This document shows positions 36,749 through 44,356 of a stretch of 64,000 bases of DNA, one piece after another. The first letter of the stretch is position 1, and each line of letters begins with the position of its first letter. The notes beneath the pieces were generated by a model that was not told where the DNA came from, ran no database searches, and saw only the letters and a program-made list of their open reading frames with translations. Where the stretch lies: assembly GCA_030690365.1 (NCBI GenBank), contig JAUYGX010000097.1:1-64000 (forward strand), in the 5' to 3' direction. The position numbers and the translations under genes are program-made. This DNA comes from Bacteroidales bacterium. Lineage in GTDB: Bacteria > Bacteroidota > Bacteroidia > Bacteroidales > F082.

Positions 36749-37039
36749 ATGAACATCATAAAAACCATTATCAACTACAGAAATCAGCAACCACATGAGG
36801 TGCTTTTTAAACATCAACACATGCGTGTTAATGACAATATAGCGACTACCCGTCATTTGATTAAATATTATTTGCATCGGAGCGGTATTAAAAATATCAC
36901 ACAGGAACGCCACCTTAAAAAAATCAGCGGGGGATTTGATCATACTTCTGTTACCCACTCGCTTTCGATAGTGAATGCTCAAAACTTCTTTTCGCCCATG
37001 CTGGCCGACCTTGATAAGCTGATCACCCTAAAAAACTAA
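36749..37039 (+). CDS. DnaA domain IV-like small protein
   Basis: 96 aa. Residues about 25-75 (NDNIATTRHLIKYYLHRSGI, QERHLKKISGGFDHTSVTHSL) resemble the C-terminal DNA-binding domain of DnaA, whose signature is GGRDHTTVxHA. There is no AAA+ domain. It may recognise DnaA-box-like sequences and influence replication or transcription. This is inference from one motif. Confidence 0.5.
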   Translation: MNIIKTIINYRNQQPHEVLFKHQHMRVNDNIATTRHLIKYYLHRSGIKNITQERHLKKISGGFDHTSVTHSLSIVNAQNFFSPMLADLDKLITLKN

Positions 37040-37043
37040 TGCC

Positions 37044-37469
37044 ATGCAATTTATTTTAACAGGTAAAAACTCACGCGCTAAAATTGTTTTTAAGTATGAT
37101 TTAAACGGCAGGCTCACAGCTTTTGAATGTGAGGGCATCGACAATGAGAACCAGTTAAAATACCTGTTTTGGAATGAGAAATTCCCCTTCCCGTACCTCG
37201 AAACCATGATACCTGCTATCGAAAAGCTGGGCAAGTTTAATATAACCAAAGTGGAAGACGACCTGAGCTTTGAGCGTTTCTGGATTGCTTACGATTACAA
37301 GGTAAGCCGTAAAAAGGCGGAGAAATTGTATAGTAAACTAACCAAGGCACAGCGTATTAAAGTGTTTTTGCATCTGCCAAAGTATAATGCGTATCTTCGT
37401 GCCAAGGGCATCGAAAAGGCTTACCCTGATACTTATCTGCGCAACGATAAATTTGAAGATGAATATTAA
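37044..37469 (+). CDS. hypothetical phage protein
   Basis: 141 aa. Residues about 1-60 look beta-rich (FILTGKNSRAKIVFKYDLNG), the rest helical and basic (DYKVSRKKAEKLYSKLTKAQ). No family recognised. Part of the early operon, 4 bp after the preceding gene. Confidence 0.55.
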   Translation: MQFILTGKNSRAKIVFKYDLNGRLTAFECEGIDNENQLKYLFWNEKFPFPYLETMIPAIEKLGKFNITKVEDDLSFERFWIAYDYKVSRKKAEKLYSKLTKAQRIKVFLHLPKYNAYLRAKGIEKAYPDTYLRNDKFEDEY

Positions 37470-37480
37470 TAAATTTGCAC

Positions 37481-37777
37481 ATGCAACGAGCCAATTTAAC
37501 ACGGAAGAAAGTAAAACGCATCCTTGTGTACTACCACGAGCTTGAGAGCATGAAGGTATCGCATGAGGCCGCAATGGAAATTATGGAGTATGTATTTGCT
37601 ATTTCAAGCCGATGGATGGAAGAGCTGCTCCGCAGACACTCCATTCAGGAGTTTAATGACATTACCCTCGAATATGTACACATCGACATGTTGATGATTG
37701 ACGCCTTTGTAAATTCGATGCGCAGCACAGCAAAAGCTAACCGAAAAAAAAGAACCACACAACTATTACTGTTTTAA
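37481..37777 (+). CDS. hypothetical phage protein
   Basis: 98 aa from the ATG at 37481; a start two codons earlier is possible. Entirely helical with a basic N-terminus (QRANLTRKKVKRILVYYHE) and a basic tail. No family recognised. Confidence 0.5.
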   Translation: MQRANLTRKKVKRILVYYHELESMKVSHEAAMEIMEYVFAISSRWMEELLRRHSIQEFNDITLEYVHIDMLMIDAFVNSMRSTAKANRKKRTTQLLLF

Positions 37778-37800
37778 TAATTCACTTAAATTAATGCCTT

Positions 37801-38214
37801 ATGAAAGATATGACCTATGTAAAAGTACTGTTTGCAGTATTTATTGTAATTATCGCCCTGGTTGCGATAAAAATAATTAATGATCCTATTGCACCTGCTA
37901 AACCAATCATCGACAAACAAAAAGAAGATGAAAGAGTTAATGAGGAAATCAAGTATATAGCCTACAAACGGGCTGTATTTATGATTAAAGACAATCTGAA
38001 GGCACCTTCCACAGCAAAGTTTCCCGATTATTTCGACCACGATAATAAAACTTCAATCTACAAATTGGATAGCCTGATTACAATTAGATCGTATGTTGAT
38101 TCGCAAAACTCGTTTGGTGCCACGCTACGCGCTGATTATACCGTGAAAATGACCTATATAAATGGTAAATGGGATTTGGTGGAGGTAATATTTGATAACC
38201 AAAAAATATACTAA
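37801..38214 (+). CDS. membrane-anchored small protein, PSTAKFP family, copy 1
   Basis: 137 aa. One N-terminal membrane helix (VLFAVFIVIIALVAIKII), then an extracytoplasmic or cytoplasmic domain with MIKDNLKAPSTAKFP, RSYVDSQNSFGATLRADYTV and WDLVEVIFDNQKIY. This domain is shared with the next gene. The PSTAKFP motif occurs in many small bacterial and phage proteins without assigned function. Its stop abuts the next start. Confidence 0.6.
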   Translation: MKDMTYVKVLFAVFIVIIALVAIKIINDPIAPAKPIIDKQKEDERVNEEIKYIAYKRAVFMIKDNLKAPSTAKFPDYFDHDNKTSIYKLDSLITIRSYVDSQNSFGATLRADYTVKMTYINGKWDLVEVIFDNQKIY

Positions 38215-38679
38215 ATGGACAAATTATTTTTAATATTAGCAATCATTGCAGTCATCTACTTTTTTTTTAATAAAAAAATACTTGATGCGTTTAAGAATCC
38301 GAATATTATTGAACCGTTAAAAAAAATAGCCATTCCTGTTATTGTTGTAGCATTACTCTTTTTTGGCATTAAACAGTGCATGAAAAATAGTGTCCCCAAT
38401 AAGCTTTCAATTGAGGAAAATGCGTATTATACATCACAGAACTATATAAAAGACTATCTCAAATCACCATCCACCGCCAAATTTCCCTATTACCCATCCG
38501 CAGAAATTATTGTTGTTACAATGCCACAAGATAAAAACCTATATGCTGTAAAATCTTGGGTTGATGCTAAAAATGCCTTTGGTGTACCTATAAGAATGCA
38601 ATATTTAATGCATTTAAAATATCTTGAAACACATTGGAAATTGGAGAGTTTGGTGATTGATGGTGACAAAGTTTATTAA
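38215..38679 (+). CDS. membrane-anchored small protein, PSTAKFP family, copy 2
   Basis: 154 aa. Two N-terminal hydrophobic segments (LFLILAIIAVIYFFF; IAIPVIVVALLFFGI) are followed by YIKDYLKSPSTAKFPYYP, KSWVDAKNAFGVPIRMQYLM and WKLESLVIDGDKVY. It is a tandem paralogue of the preceding gene. A role at the envelope such as superinfection exclusion is possible, but only a guess. Confidence 0.6.
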   Translation: MDKLFLILAIIAVIYFFFNKKILDAFKNPNIIEPLKKIAIPVIVVALLFFGIKQCMKNSVPNKLSIEENAYYTSQNYIKDYLKSPSTAKFPYYPSAEIIVVTMPQDKNLYAVKSWVDAKNAFGVPIRMQYLMHLKYLETHWKLESLVIDGDKVY

Positions 38680-38707
38680 ACATGAAAATTATAATGCTTG
38701 ACAATTA

Positions 38708-38729
38708 CAATTATTTAATTGTATATTTG
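38708..38729 (+). promoter_or_regulatory. promoter of the C4-like RNA
   Basis: TATATTTG (38722-38729) fits TAnnTTTG. The nearest TTG (38698-38700) is spaced 21 bp from it. Transcription would begin at about 38735, exactly at the 5' arm (38734-38750) of the structured RNA. Confidence 0.55.
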
Positions 38730-38733
38730 CCCC

Positions 38734-38857
38734 TGAAAACTCAGGTCAGGTAAATCTGACAATTATTTTTACAACATAAACCCCGTAAGGTGAGCCTGTG
38801 GCGAAAGCCCGGTAATCCAGTCCCCTGACTGAGTTTTCACACCTAAGCGGGGTTTTA
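38734..38857 (+). ncRNA. C4 antisense-like structured RNA upstream of the antirepressor
   Basis: Helices readable in the sequence: AAACCCCG 38778-38785 with CGGGGTTT 38848-38855; AGGTG 38788-38792 with CACCT 38840-38844; a GGC-GAAA-GCC hairpin (38800-38809); and CAGTC-CCCT-GACTG (38818-38831). The closing stem with two inner hairpins directly upstream of a KilA-N antirepressor is the context and layout of phage C4 antisense RNAs (P1/P7 type). The first 17 nt of the predicted transcript (38734-38750) are complementary to 38824-38839 with one bulge. The outer stem plus T run may also terminate transcription. Confidence 0.6.
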
Positions 38858-38877
38858 TATTTAAAACACTTTTCGAT

Positions 38878-39525
38878 ATGAAAGCTGAAAAGAATGAAAG
38901 CAAGGCCACGAGCCTGCGGATGGTTGAGATCGACCATCAAAAATTTGCCGTTGAACTTATAGGCGACAATGTAATGTGCAATCTGACCCAGATGGCTAAG
39001 CCCTATGGAAAATCAAAAAGACCAGAAAGTTGGTTAAAGACTGACGAGGTGTGTCAGTATATTGACATTTTGTCCGATGCGAAGAATATCGCCTCGGACA
39101 AGTTGGTAATTGTAAAAAAAGGTGGCATACCTGGCAATCAGGGCACATGGTGTACCGATTACCGATTGGCCATGCGATTTGCCCAGTGGTTAGATCCATG
39201 GTTTGCTATACAGGTTGACCAGTTGCTGGTAGATTTAATGCGTGGCGAGCTGGCCTTGTACAAACCATTTAATGGGATCAATCCTATTATGGTTGAAGGT
39301 AAACCCTATTATAATCAGGTTGCCGTGTTAAAAAGCCTAGGTTTTAGCACGCGCAGCGGCATGGTAAGTATGCGCAAAAGGATGTTTCCGCAGCATTTTA
39401 TAAAATTGTACGGTCGTAATTTTGTTACACCTGCCTTTTGCGAATATCTTAAAAACCGTAAATCGATTGTACAGCTTACCATCGACTTTGCCACTGCCAG
39501 CCAATTGAAAGGAGGTCAATCATGA
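38878..39525 (+). CDS. KilA-N domain phage antirepressor
   Basis: 215 aa. The N-terminal half (about 20-120) is a KilA-N domain: DNVMCNLTQMAKPYGKSKRPESWLK, then GTWCTDYRLAMRFAQWLDPWFAIQVD. The C-terminal half (about 140-205) is HTH-like (NQVAVLKSLGFSTRSGMVSMRKR). Such proteins counteract the phage repressor. The start is 22 bp after the C4-like RNA, which presumably limits its expression. Early operon, upstream of a 71-aa protein. Confidence 0.85.
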   Translation: MKAEKNESKATSLRMVEIDHQKFAVELIGDNVMCNLTQMAKPYGKSKRPESWLKTDEVCQYIDILSDAKNIASDKLVIVKKGGIPGNQGTWCTDYRLAMRFAQWLDPWFAIQVDQLLVDLMRGELALYKPFNGINPIMVEGKPYYNQVAVLKSLGFSTRSGMVSMRKRMFPQHFIKLYGRNFVTPAFCEYLKNRKSIVQLTIDFATASQLKGGQS

Positions 39526-39737
39526 ACAATGCCACAGATATTACTTTTAATTATGCACGGGCCGTAGAGCAAGAGATATTGTCGATAGATTCTCCTTTCG
39601 AGTTTATTAAAACGCTCGACTCCATGTATGATATTTACGTGGGCACCCAGATGCGTGAGGGTGGCGGGGACGAACACGCACACCATGAGGTGAGCCATTA
39701 CCGGCAGCTTAGGCGGTTGCTTGAGCGTATTGCCTAA
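39522..39737 (+). CDS. hypothetical phage protein
   Basis: 71 aa, acidic and helical, with a His-rich segment (DEHAHHEVSHYRQLRRLL). No family recognised. It overlaps the antirepressor stop by 4 bp and has a strong Shine-Dalgarno sequence AAAGGAGGT at 39508-39516. Confidence 0.6.
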   Translation: MNNATDITFNYARAVEQEILSIDSPFEFIKTLDSMYDIYVGTQMREGGGDEHAHHEVSHYRQLRRLLERIA

Positions 39738-39739
39738 CC

Positions 39740-39770
39740 AAAAAGCCCCCGAATTTCGGGGGCTTTTTTT
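39740..39770. terminator. bidirectional terminator between early and structural blocks
   Basis: AAAAAGCCCCCGAA pairs with TTCGGGGGCTTTTT (about 39740-39753 with 39754-39768) and is flanked by A and T runs. It ends the plus-strand early operon and the converging minus-strand structural operon. Confidence 0.9.
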
Positions 39771-40114
39771 TATAATAATTCCTTGTCTCCATTCACGGGG
39801 CCGATATCATCAACTGCCGGAAAATGGGTTGTCGGTATATCGGGGTTGGTAACTGCTTTTTCAACTTCAACAATACCGTTATGAGTTAAAAACGAGGTGT
39901 AACCTGCCCCCGCTGCCCGTATTAGTTTGGCATCTTTTAAATACTTGTAGGCATCAACAAAATTTTGCCCTGTAATTTGGCTTTCGGCGGCCAACCCTTT
40001 TAAATCGACCCATTTTTGGGTGCTGCCGTTTGTAAATTCGTATAAAGCTGCCATAACTCTAAAACGATTGGCTTTCTTTTTTTCAATCATGGTGTATAAC
40101 GTTATAGGTTTCAT
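39770..40114 (-). CDS. winged-helix-like phage protein
   Basis: 114 aa. Predicted winged helix (FRVMAALYEF, LKGLAAESQITGQNFVDAYKYLKDAKLI) with a C-terminal THNGIVEVEKAVTNPDIPTTHFP block seen in widespread small bacterial proteins. Last gene of the minus-strand structural operon, which suggests a regulatory rather than structural part. Confidence 0.55.
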   Translation of the reverse strand: MKPITLYTMIEKKKANRFRVMAALYEFTNGSTQKWVDLKGLAAESQITGQNFVDAYKYLKDAKLIRAAGAGYTSFLTHNGIVEVEKAVTNPDIPTTHFPAVDDIGPVNGDKELL

Positions 40115-40157
40115 ACAAATATAGTTTTAATTGGTTAGTATTGGTATTTGGGGTTAT

Positions 40158-40667
40158 TTATTCCGGTGGCAGGGTAAGCACAAGAATATCACCTTCTACC
40201 CTGGTGTACACCCGCATGGCCGAGGTGTCGGCCATGGTACACCTAAAACTCATCACATGGTTAATGATGTCGCCATAAAAATGGTCGGGTGTGAGGCCCG
40301 TGCGCGAGATGCTACCGAAAAAGGTACCATTAAACCCGGACAGCCAGTAATGGATGGCATCGATGAGCTGAAGGTGCTCCAGCCACCTGGTGGTAAACTG
40401 CGAATTAAACTGGCTTTTGGCCTTGGTGGTGCTGGCAATGTGCAAATCAAACTGAAGCTCTGCCAATTGCTTATGCCTGCCCACCGTTTGCCAGGGAATG
40501 GTTTTATACTCAAGAAAAACAGCCGGAAAGCCGAAAGGCGACTTCCAATCCTCGTTAAACTGCTGGTTCCAGAAGTCGATGTGCTGGATGATGCTTACAC
40601 CCTCTTCGTTTTTGATATTAAGCAGCCTGGCTGCCAATAGCGTGTAAAAATTGCCTAGTACGTTCAT
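40158..40667 (-). CDS. phage structural protein, possible gp37/tail-terminator-like
   Basis: 169 aa. No firm family match. Mixed alpha/beta with QFDLHIASTTKAKSQFNS and a hydrophobic C-terminus (GDILVLTLPPE). Its position next to the gpG-like virion morphogenesis gene, overlapping it by 4 bp, and its length are compatible with a Mu gp37-like or tail-terminator protein. Confidence 0.45.
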   Translation of the reverse strand: MNVLGNFYTLLAARLLNIKNEEGVSIIQHIDFWNQQFNEDWKSPFGFPAVFLEYKTIPWQTVGRHKQLAELQFDLHIASTTKAKSQFNSQFTTRWLEHLQLIDAIHYWLSGFNGTFFGSISRTGLTPDHFYGDIINHVMSFRCTMADTSAMRVYTRVEGDILVLTLPPE

Positions 40668-41224
40668 AGCTCAAATGATTTATCAATGTTGTTAATTACG
40701 ATTCTGTCGAATTTGCGGTTAAGGGTTTCGCTGTTACCCACGAACTGCCGCTGTGGAATATCCATGCTGCGTGTGTGCGATCTTACGATAGAGCTTCCCG
40801 TTTGTACCTTCCGGGTGCTTTTGCGCCTTGTGTCGATGTTTTGTACCGTTACACGGCCACGTATGCTGCGGGTATGCTGCTTTACATTTACGGTACCATT
40901 AAATCCATAGTTGTGTACAGCGGCGTATTTAACGGGTACGCCAATCAGCGCATGGCTGGCATTCGCGCTAACCAGCCGGATGCTATTGCGCATCCTTGCC
41001 GATTTAACCAGGAGAGCCCTTCGCTTGCCTTTTTCCTGTTTTTTACGGGGTTCCCATTTTTCGGCATATCGATCTGTCCAGGCCTGGGCCTTAAACCTGT
41101 CTTTAAAAAAGTTAACGGCTGTCTGCCCCAAAACGGGCATCATCGCAGCACGGTTTTTATTCCAGTGCTGCTTTACCTGCGCAAAGCTGTAGGGTTTTCC
41201 TTTGTATATTAGTGCTGCTTTCAT
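40664..41224 (-). CDS. phage virion morphogenesis protein (gpG-like)
   Basis: 186 aa. The sequence RALLVKSARMRNSIRLV, ALIGVPVKYAAVHNYGF and MDIPQRQFVG contains the blocks of the phage virion morphogenesis / gpG family (tail completion). In Mu, gpG joins head and tail. The basic insert at about 120-150 is unusual. Confidence 0.8.
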   Translation of the reverse strand: MKAALIYKGKPYSFAQVKQHWNKNRAAMMPVLGQTAVNFFKDRFKAQAWTDRYAEKWEPRKKQEKGKRRALLVKSARMRNSIRLVSANASHALIGVPVKYAAVHNYGFNGTVNVKQHTRSIRGRVTVQNIDTRRKSTRKVQTGSSIVRSHTRSMDIPQRQFVGNSETLNRKFDRIVINNIDKSFEL

Positions 41225-41325
41225 GGTGTTGACAAACGTTTATTTATGTTGTACTTTTGTGGCTGAGCTTTTAAGCATCAATGAGGATGATTCCGGGTTA
41301 AGATACGGACGCTGGTCTCTAATGT

Positions 41326-42501
41326 TTAAAGGCTTTTTTTAATTAATATGCCCGTCCTCCAGTCGCTATCAAACTTTTCGGCATCTGCTTCAAACCATGT
41401 TTTTAGCTGCATGCCATCATCGGTAATGTCGCTCACCGTTACAATGCTCCTGTCGCGGTAATGCTTTATGTGCTTCAACTGAATGGTTTTTGAAGCACCC
41501 TTTTCAAATAAGTATACTTCGTCAGGTGTTTTTAGCACATCAGGAACCAACTCAATAATATTCAACCTGTCGGGTCGGGCATGTGCCTTGAGGGTTTTAT
41601 CGGTAAACTCAATGGCCCGGTTTGCGTAATCGGAAAATAAATTGCCATTTTTTGTCAATAGCTTTTCGGCAAATAGTATGTCGCGCTCTTTAATGGCGAT
41701 TTGAGGAAATCCACTTTTGTTGAGTTCGGCATACGCTTCCATCCCCTGATCCTGCCAGGTGAGCTTGGCGGCCAGGTTCTTTTTGATGTAAAACTTATCC
41801 TCATCGAATATGGTGCGGATCTTCGCCCGGTTCTTATTAAACCCACCTTTGATCATTACATCCAGTTCGCTGTCGCCGGCTTCGTTAACCTGTGATTTTG
41901 CTAAAGCTTCTTTGGCATCATCATAGGTGCTGTATTGGTTTGGCACTCCCCTGAGTGGCTTCACGTAACAACGGCAACCCCATCCGTTTGGCGGATATAT
42001 GCTATCAAATGCCGGATCGTCGGCTTTGAATTTCATGTTGTTTAATACCTGGTGCCCCGGCCTTACGCGTTCGTCTCCGGTTGTTTGATACACCCATGTG
42101 GGAAACTCATCCATCTGTTTGCGCATGGTGTGGTAGGTGGCCGCATTGTGGGATGCATTCCAGGCGTAGTCGTATTCGGTACGCATGTATTTTACATGCT
42201 TATCGGTAAGTACTCCGGCTTTTTGTTTGAAATCGGCAAAAGTATCGCTGTCCCTTGCTATGGCGTTAAGTTCAACCACCGCTGCCGCCGATTTGGCTGC
42301 CGAGAACTTGAACAAGTTAAGCTCGAACATATTTAATGCCAACTGGTCGGGCGATCCAAAGTCGGCATTTACAACCTTTGCCAGCTTCATCTGCGGTTTA
42401 TTTTGCCATCCCTGTGTGAGGGCATTGATGTAAACAATAGATAGCTGGCTGAAATAGTCGTAGGCAAAAGTCGTTGTGCGGTCGTCCCAGATGGTACGCA
42501 A
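41326..42501 (-). CDS. phage head morphogenesis protein (Mu F / SPP1 gp7-like)
   Basis: 391 aa from a TTG at 42501. The C-terminal half carries the family signature HQVLNNMKFKADDPAFDSIYPPNGWGCRCYVKPL (as a split motif). The reading frame stays open up to 42624 and encodes KLVKLVAEPHYHISCCDHEPEHL... with no ATG, GTG or TTG start. The upstream portal ends in the other frame within an A10 run (minus strand). The likely natural product is therefore a portal-head fusion made by -1 slippage; see findings. Minor head protein for DNA packaging/ejection. Confidence 0.8.
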   Translation of the reverse strand: MRTIWDDRTTTFAYDYFSQLSIVYINALTQGWQNKPQMKLAKVVNADFGSPDQLALNMFELNLFKFSAAKSAAAVVELNAIARDSDTFADFKQKAGVLTDKHVKYMRTEYDYAWNASHNAATYHTMRKQMDEFPTWVYQTTGDERVRPGHQVLNNMKFKADDPAFDSIYPPNGWGCRCYVKPLRGVPNQYSTYDDAKEALAKSQVNEAGDSELDVMIKGGFNKNRAKIRTIFDEDKFYIKKNLAAKLTWQDQGMEAYAELNKSGFPQIAIKERDILFAEKLLTKNGNLFSDYANRAIEFTDKTLKAHARPDRLNIIELVPDVLKTPDEVYLFEKGASKTIQLKHIKHYRDRSIVTVSDITDDGMQLKTWFEADAEKFDSDWRTGILIKKSL

Positions 42502-42611
42502 AATACCCTCCAGGGCCTGTTTAACTGCATCGGTTTCCTTGCTCAGGGCCAGGTGTTCAGGTTCATGATCGCAGCAACTGATATGGTAATGAGGCTCAGC
42601 TACGAGCTTAA

Positions 42612-43892
42612 CTAACTTTTTTTTTTACTGTCAAAAGGTTCGTTCTGTTGGGTGTTGGTTTGTTTTGAACCGATAATCGTAATCCCATACTTTTCGGTGA
42701 AGTATTTAGGATCTATTTCGTAATGAGTCAACAACATGGCTTCAATTTCCTTCATCTCTGTTGGAGTGTACTCATAGGTTTCATCCCAGTCAAAGGTGAA
42801 GTTTTGAAACGGCCATCCGTGTTTTACCAACATCGGGAAAAGGTCATCGTTAATCACATCCTTCAGGAAGTCGGCATCGGCATTGCTGATAAACTCAGCT
42901 ACCTCGGCGTGCACGTTTGCCTGGCTTTGTGAAGATCCGTTGTCCATGGTCATTGTTTGCCCCAAAATGGCCTTACTCATTTCGGAGTTGGCGCGGTCGA
43001 TCCTTTTGTCATACACATTAAAGGCATCACCCCTGGATGTTTCTTTTATTTCAATTTCGGTACCTTCCGGGAAGAGTGCCCAGGCTGCCGATCCCATGCT
43101 TTCGAGCATACTTTCAATTTTGTCCAGGTCGCCTTTGGTTCGTGAGCTGCTTTTACCTACGCGGATGGGCATTCCAAACAGCTCGGCAAACTGATCCCAG
43201 AACTGAAGTGCATACTTTTTGCTTATTGCATCTTTTGATACGGCCAGCAAAAGGCCGAGATCCTTTGGTTCGCCCACTGCTATGCACCAGTCCGAAAATG
43301 GAGGTTTCAGGTAGTCGTAGCCTTGTTTTGGGTCATCCATCATGTCCTTTAGTATTACATGGAATTCAGGGCATACGTGCTGCCTAGGCAACAATTCGAT
43401 ATCTGCAAACTTTAAACGCGGCTCCCGCATGATATCCCCCATCTGTATGAGGCTATGGCCATAGAAGATGCTGTCCAGTGCCAGGCTCATGAATTTTTTC
43501 ATCCAGCGGCCTTGTATCAGCTTGGTCATCTCCGGGTTTTCGGTACCAGCCTGGTCGATTACCTTATACGATGTGCGAAGCACCTTTAGTTTTCGGTTGC
43601 GAACGGCTCCAAGCAAATGGTCGTCGAGCATGGCATCATAATATATCTGGAGCAGGTTGATGCGTTTCGGGTTGATGATATCAAGCGCATACTGGTTTGC
43701 TGTACGCCAGTTCGCTATTTCCTGTTGTGTAAGTTGCTGGCTTAGTTCGCTTAATTCGATAAGCACCTTACTTTTGCTCATAATATCTTTTGCCAACTGC
43801 ATCCGGTCGCGGTCGTTAACCACATTAGGGTGTTTAGACAAGTCACCGAAGTTGTTTTTTTGAACTGGTTTGAATTTATCAAAAAATCGCAT
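42612..43892 (-). CDS. phage portal protein (DUF935)
   Basis: 426 aa. RNRKLKVLRTSYKVIDQAG, FYGHSLIQMGDI, GYDYLKPPFSDW and FGMPIRVGKSSSRTKGD are blocks of DUF935, the Mu gp29-type portal. It forms the dodecameric channel for DNA. The C-terminus ends PFDSKKKS just after an A10 run, where -1 slippage would join it to the head protein frame. Confidence 0.88.
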   Translation of the reverse strand: MRFFDKFKPVQKNNFGDLSKHPNVVNDRDRMQLAKDIMSKSKVLIELSELSQQLTQQEIANWRTANQYALDIINPKRINLLQIYYDAMLDDHLLGAVRNRKLKVLRTSYKVIDQAGTENPEMTKLIQGRWMKKFMSLALDSIFYGHSLIQMGDIMREPRLKFADIELLPRQHVCPEFHVILKDMMDDPKQGYDYLKPPFSDWCIAVGEPKDLGLLLAVSKDAISKKYALQFWDQFAELFGMPIRVGKSSSRTKGDLDKIESMLESMGSAAWALFPEGTEIEIKETSRGDAFNVYDKRIDRANSEMSKAILGQTMTMDNGSSQSQANVHAEVAEFISNADADFLKDVINDDLFPMLVKHGWPFQNFTFDWDETYEYTPTEMKEIEAMLLTHYEIDPKYFTEKYGITIIGSKQTNTQQNEPFDSKKKS

Positions 43893-43941
43893 TTTCTTAA
43901 ATTTTACACGTTAATTAATTGCCATTTAAAATGGTATTAAA

Positions 43942-44355
43942 CTACCAGGTGCTTCCCAGCTTTTTATTTCCACCGTACTTCACCGGATTGCCTGAGTCGT
44001 CGTCACCATCGATGGTGGGGAAGTTGGGCTCTATCAATCCCTTTTGTACGTTCATCAGCCATTTGTCCAGGTTCTCTTTTCTTATTTGCCTGATTTCGGG
44101 CATCATGTTGCCAGGCAGGGTGCTGTGAAGGGTATAAAGCACTTCGTCCATAACGAATTGCAAAAGCACCGGATCGCGGGCAGCCCCGGTGAGTGCAAAC
44201 AATGCCACCACATTGTACCGGCTTCGCAGATATCCTTTAAAATATTCGATGGCCGCATTCTCAGCGGCCACCCGTGCAACTGTATCGGCCTGCTGTACCA
44301 CCTCCAGATCATCAGAGGTAATGAGTTGTTTGTAATCGGCAGTTTGAATAAACAT
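43942..44355 (-). CDS. gp36-like protein (DUF1320)
   Basis: 137 aa. The sequence TADYKQLITSDDLEVV, NAAIEYFKGYLRSRYNV, RDPVLLQFVMDEVLYTLHS matches DUF1320, the Mu gp36 family, a head-tail connector adaptor. It lies between terminase and portal. Confidence 0.8.
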   Translation of the reverse strand: MFIQTADYKQLITSDDLEVVQQADTVARVAAENAAIEYFKGYLRSRYNVVALFALTGAARDPVLLQFVMDEVLYTLHSTLPGNMMPEIRQIRKENLDKWLMNVQKGLIEPNFPTIDGDDDSGNPVKYGGNKKLGSTW

Positions 44356-44356
44356 C

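Noticed and set aside
38734-38857. HDV-like self-cleaving ribozyme
   Set aside because: The helix order suggests a pseudoknot, but helix lengths and the missing P4/catalytic loop do not fit; the antirepressor context fits C4 RNA better.
40131-40640. 169-aa plus-strand ORF opposite the structural operon
   Set aside because: Lies fully opposite the 40158-40667 gene, which is coupled by overlap to gpG.
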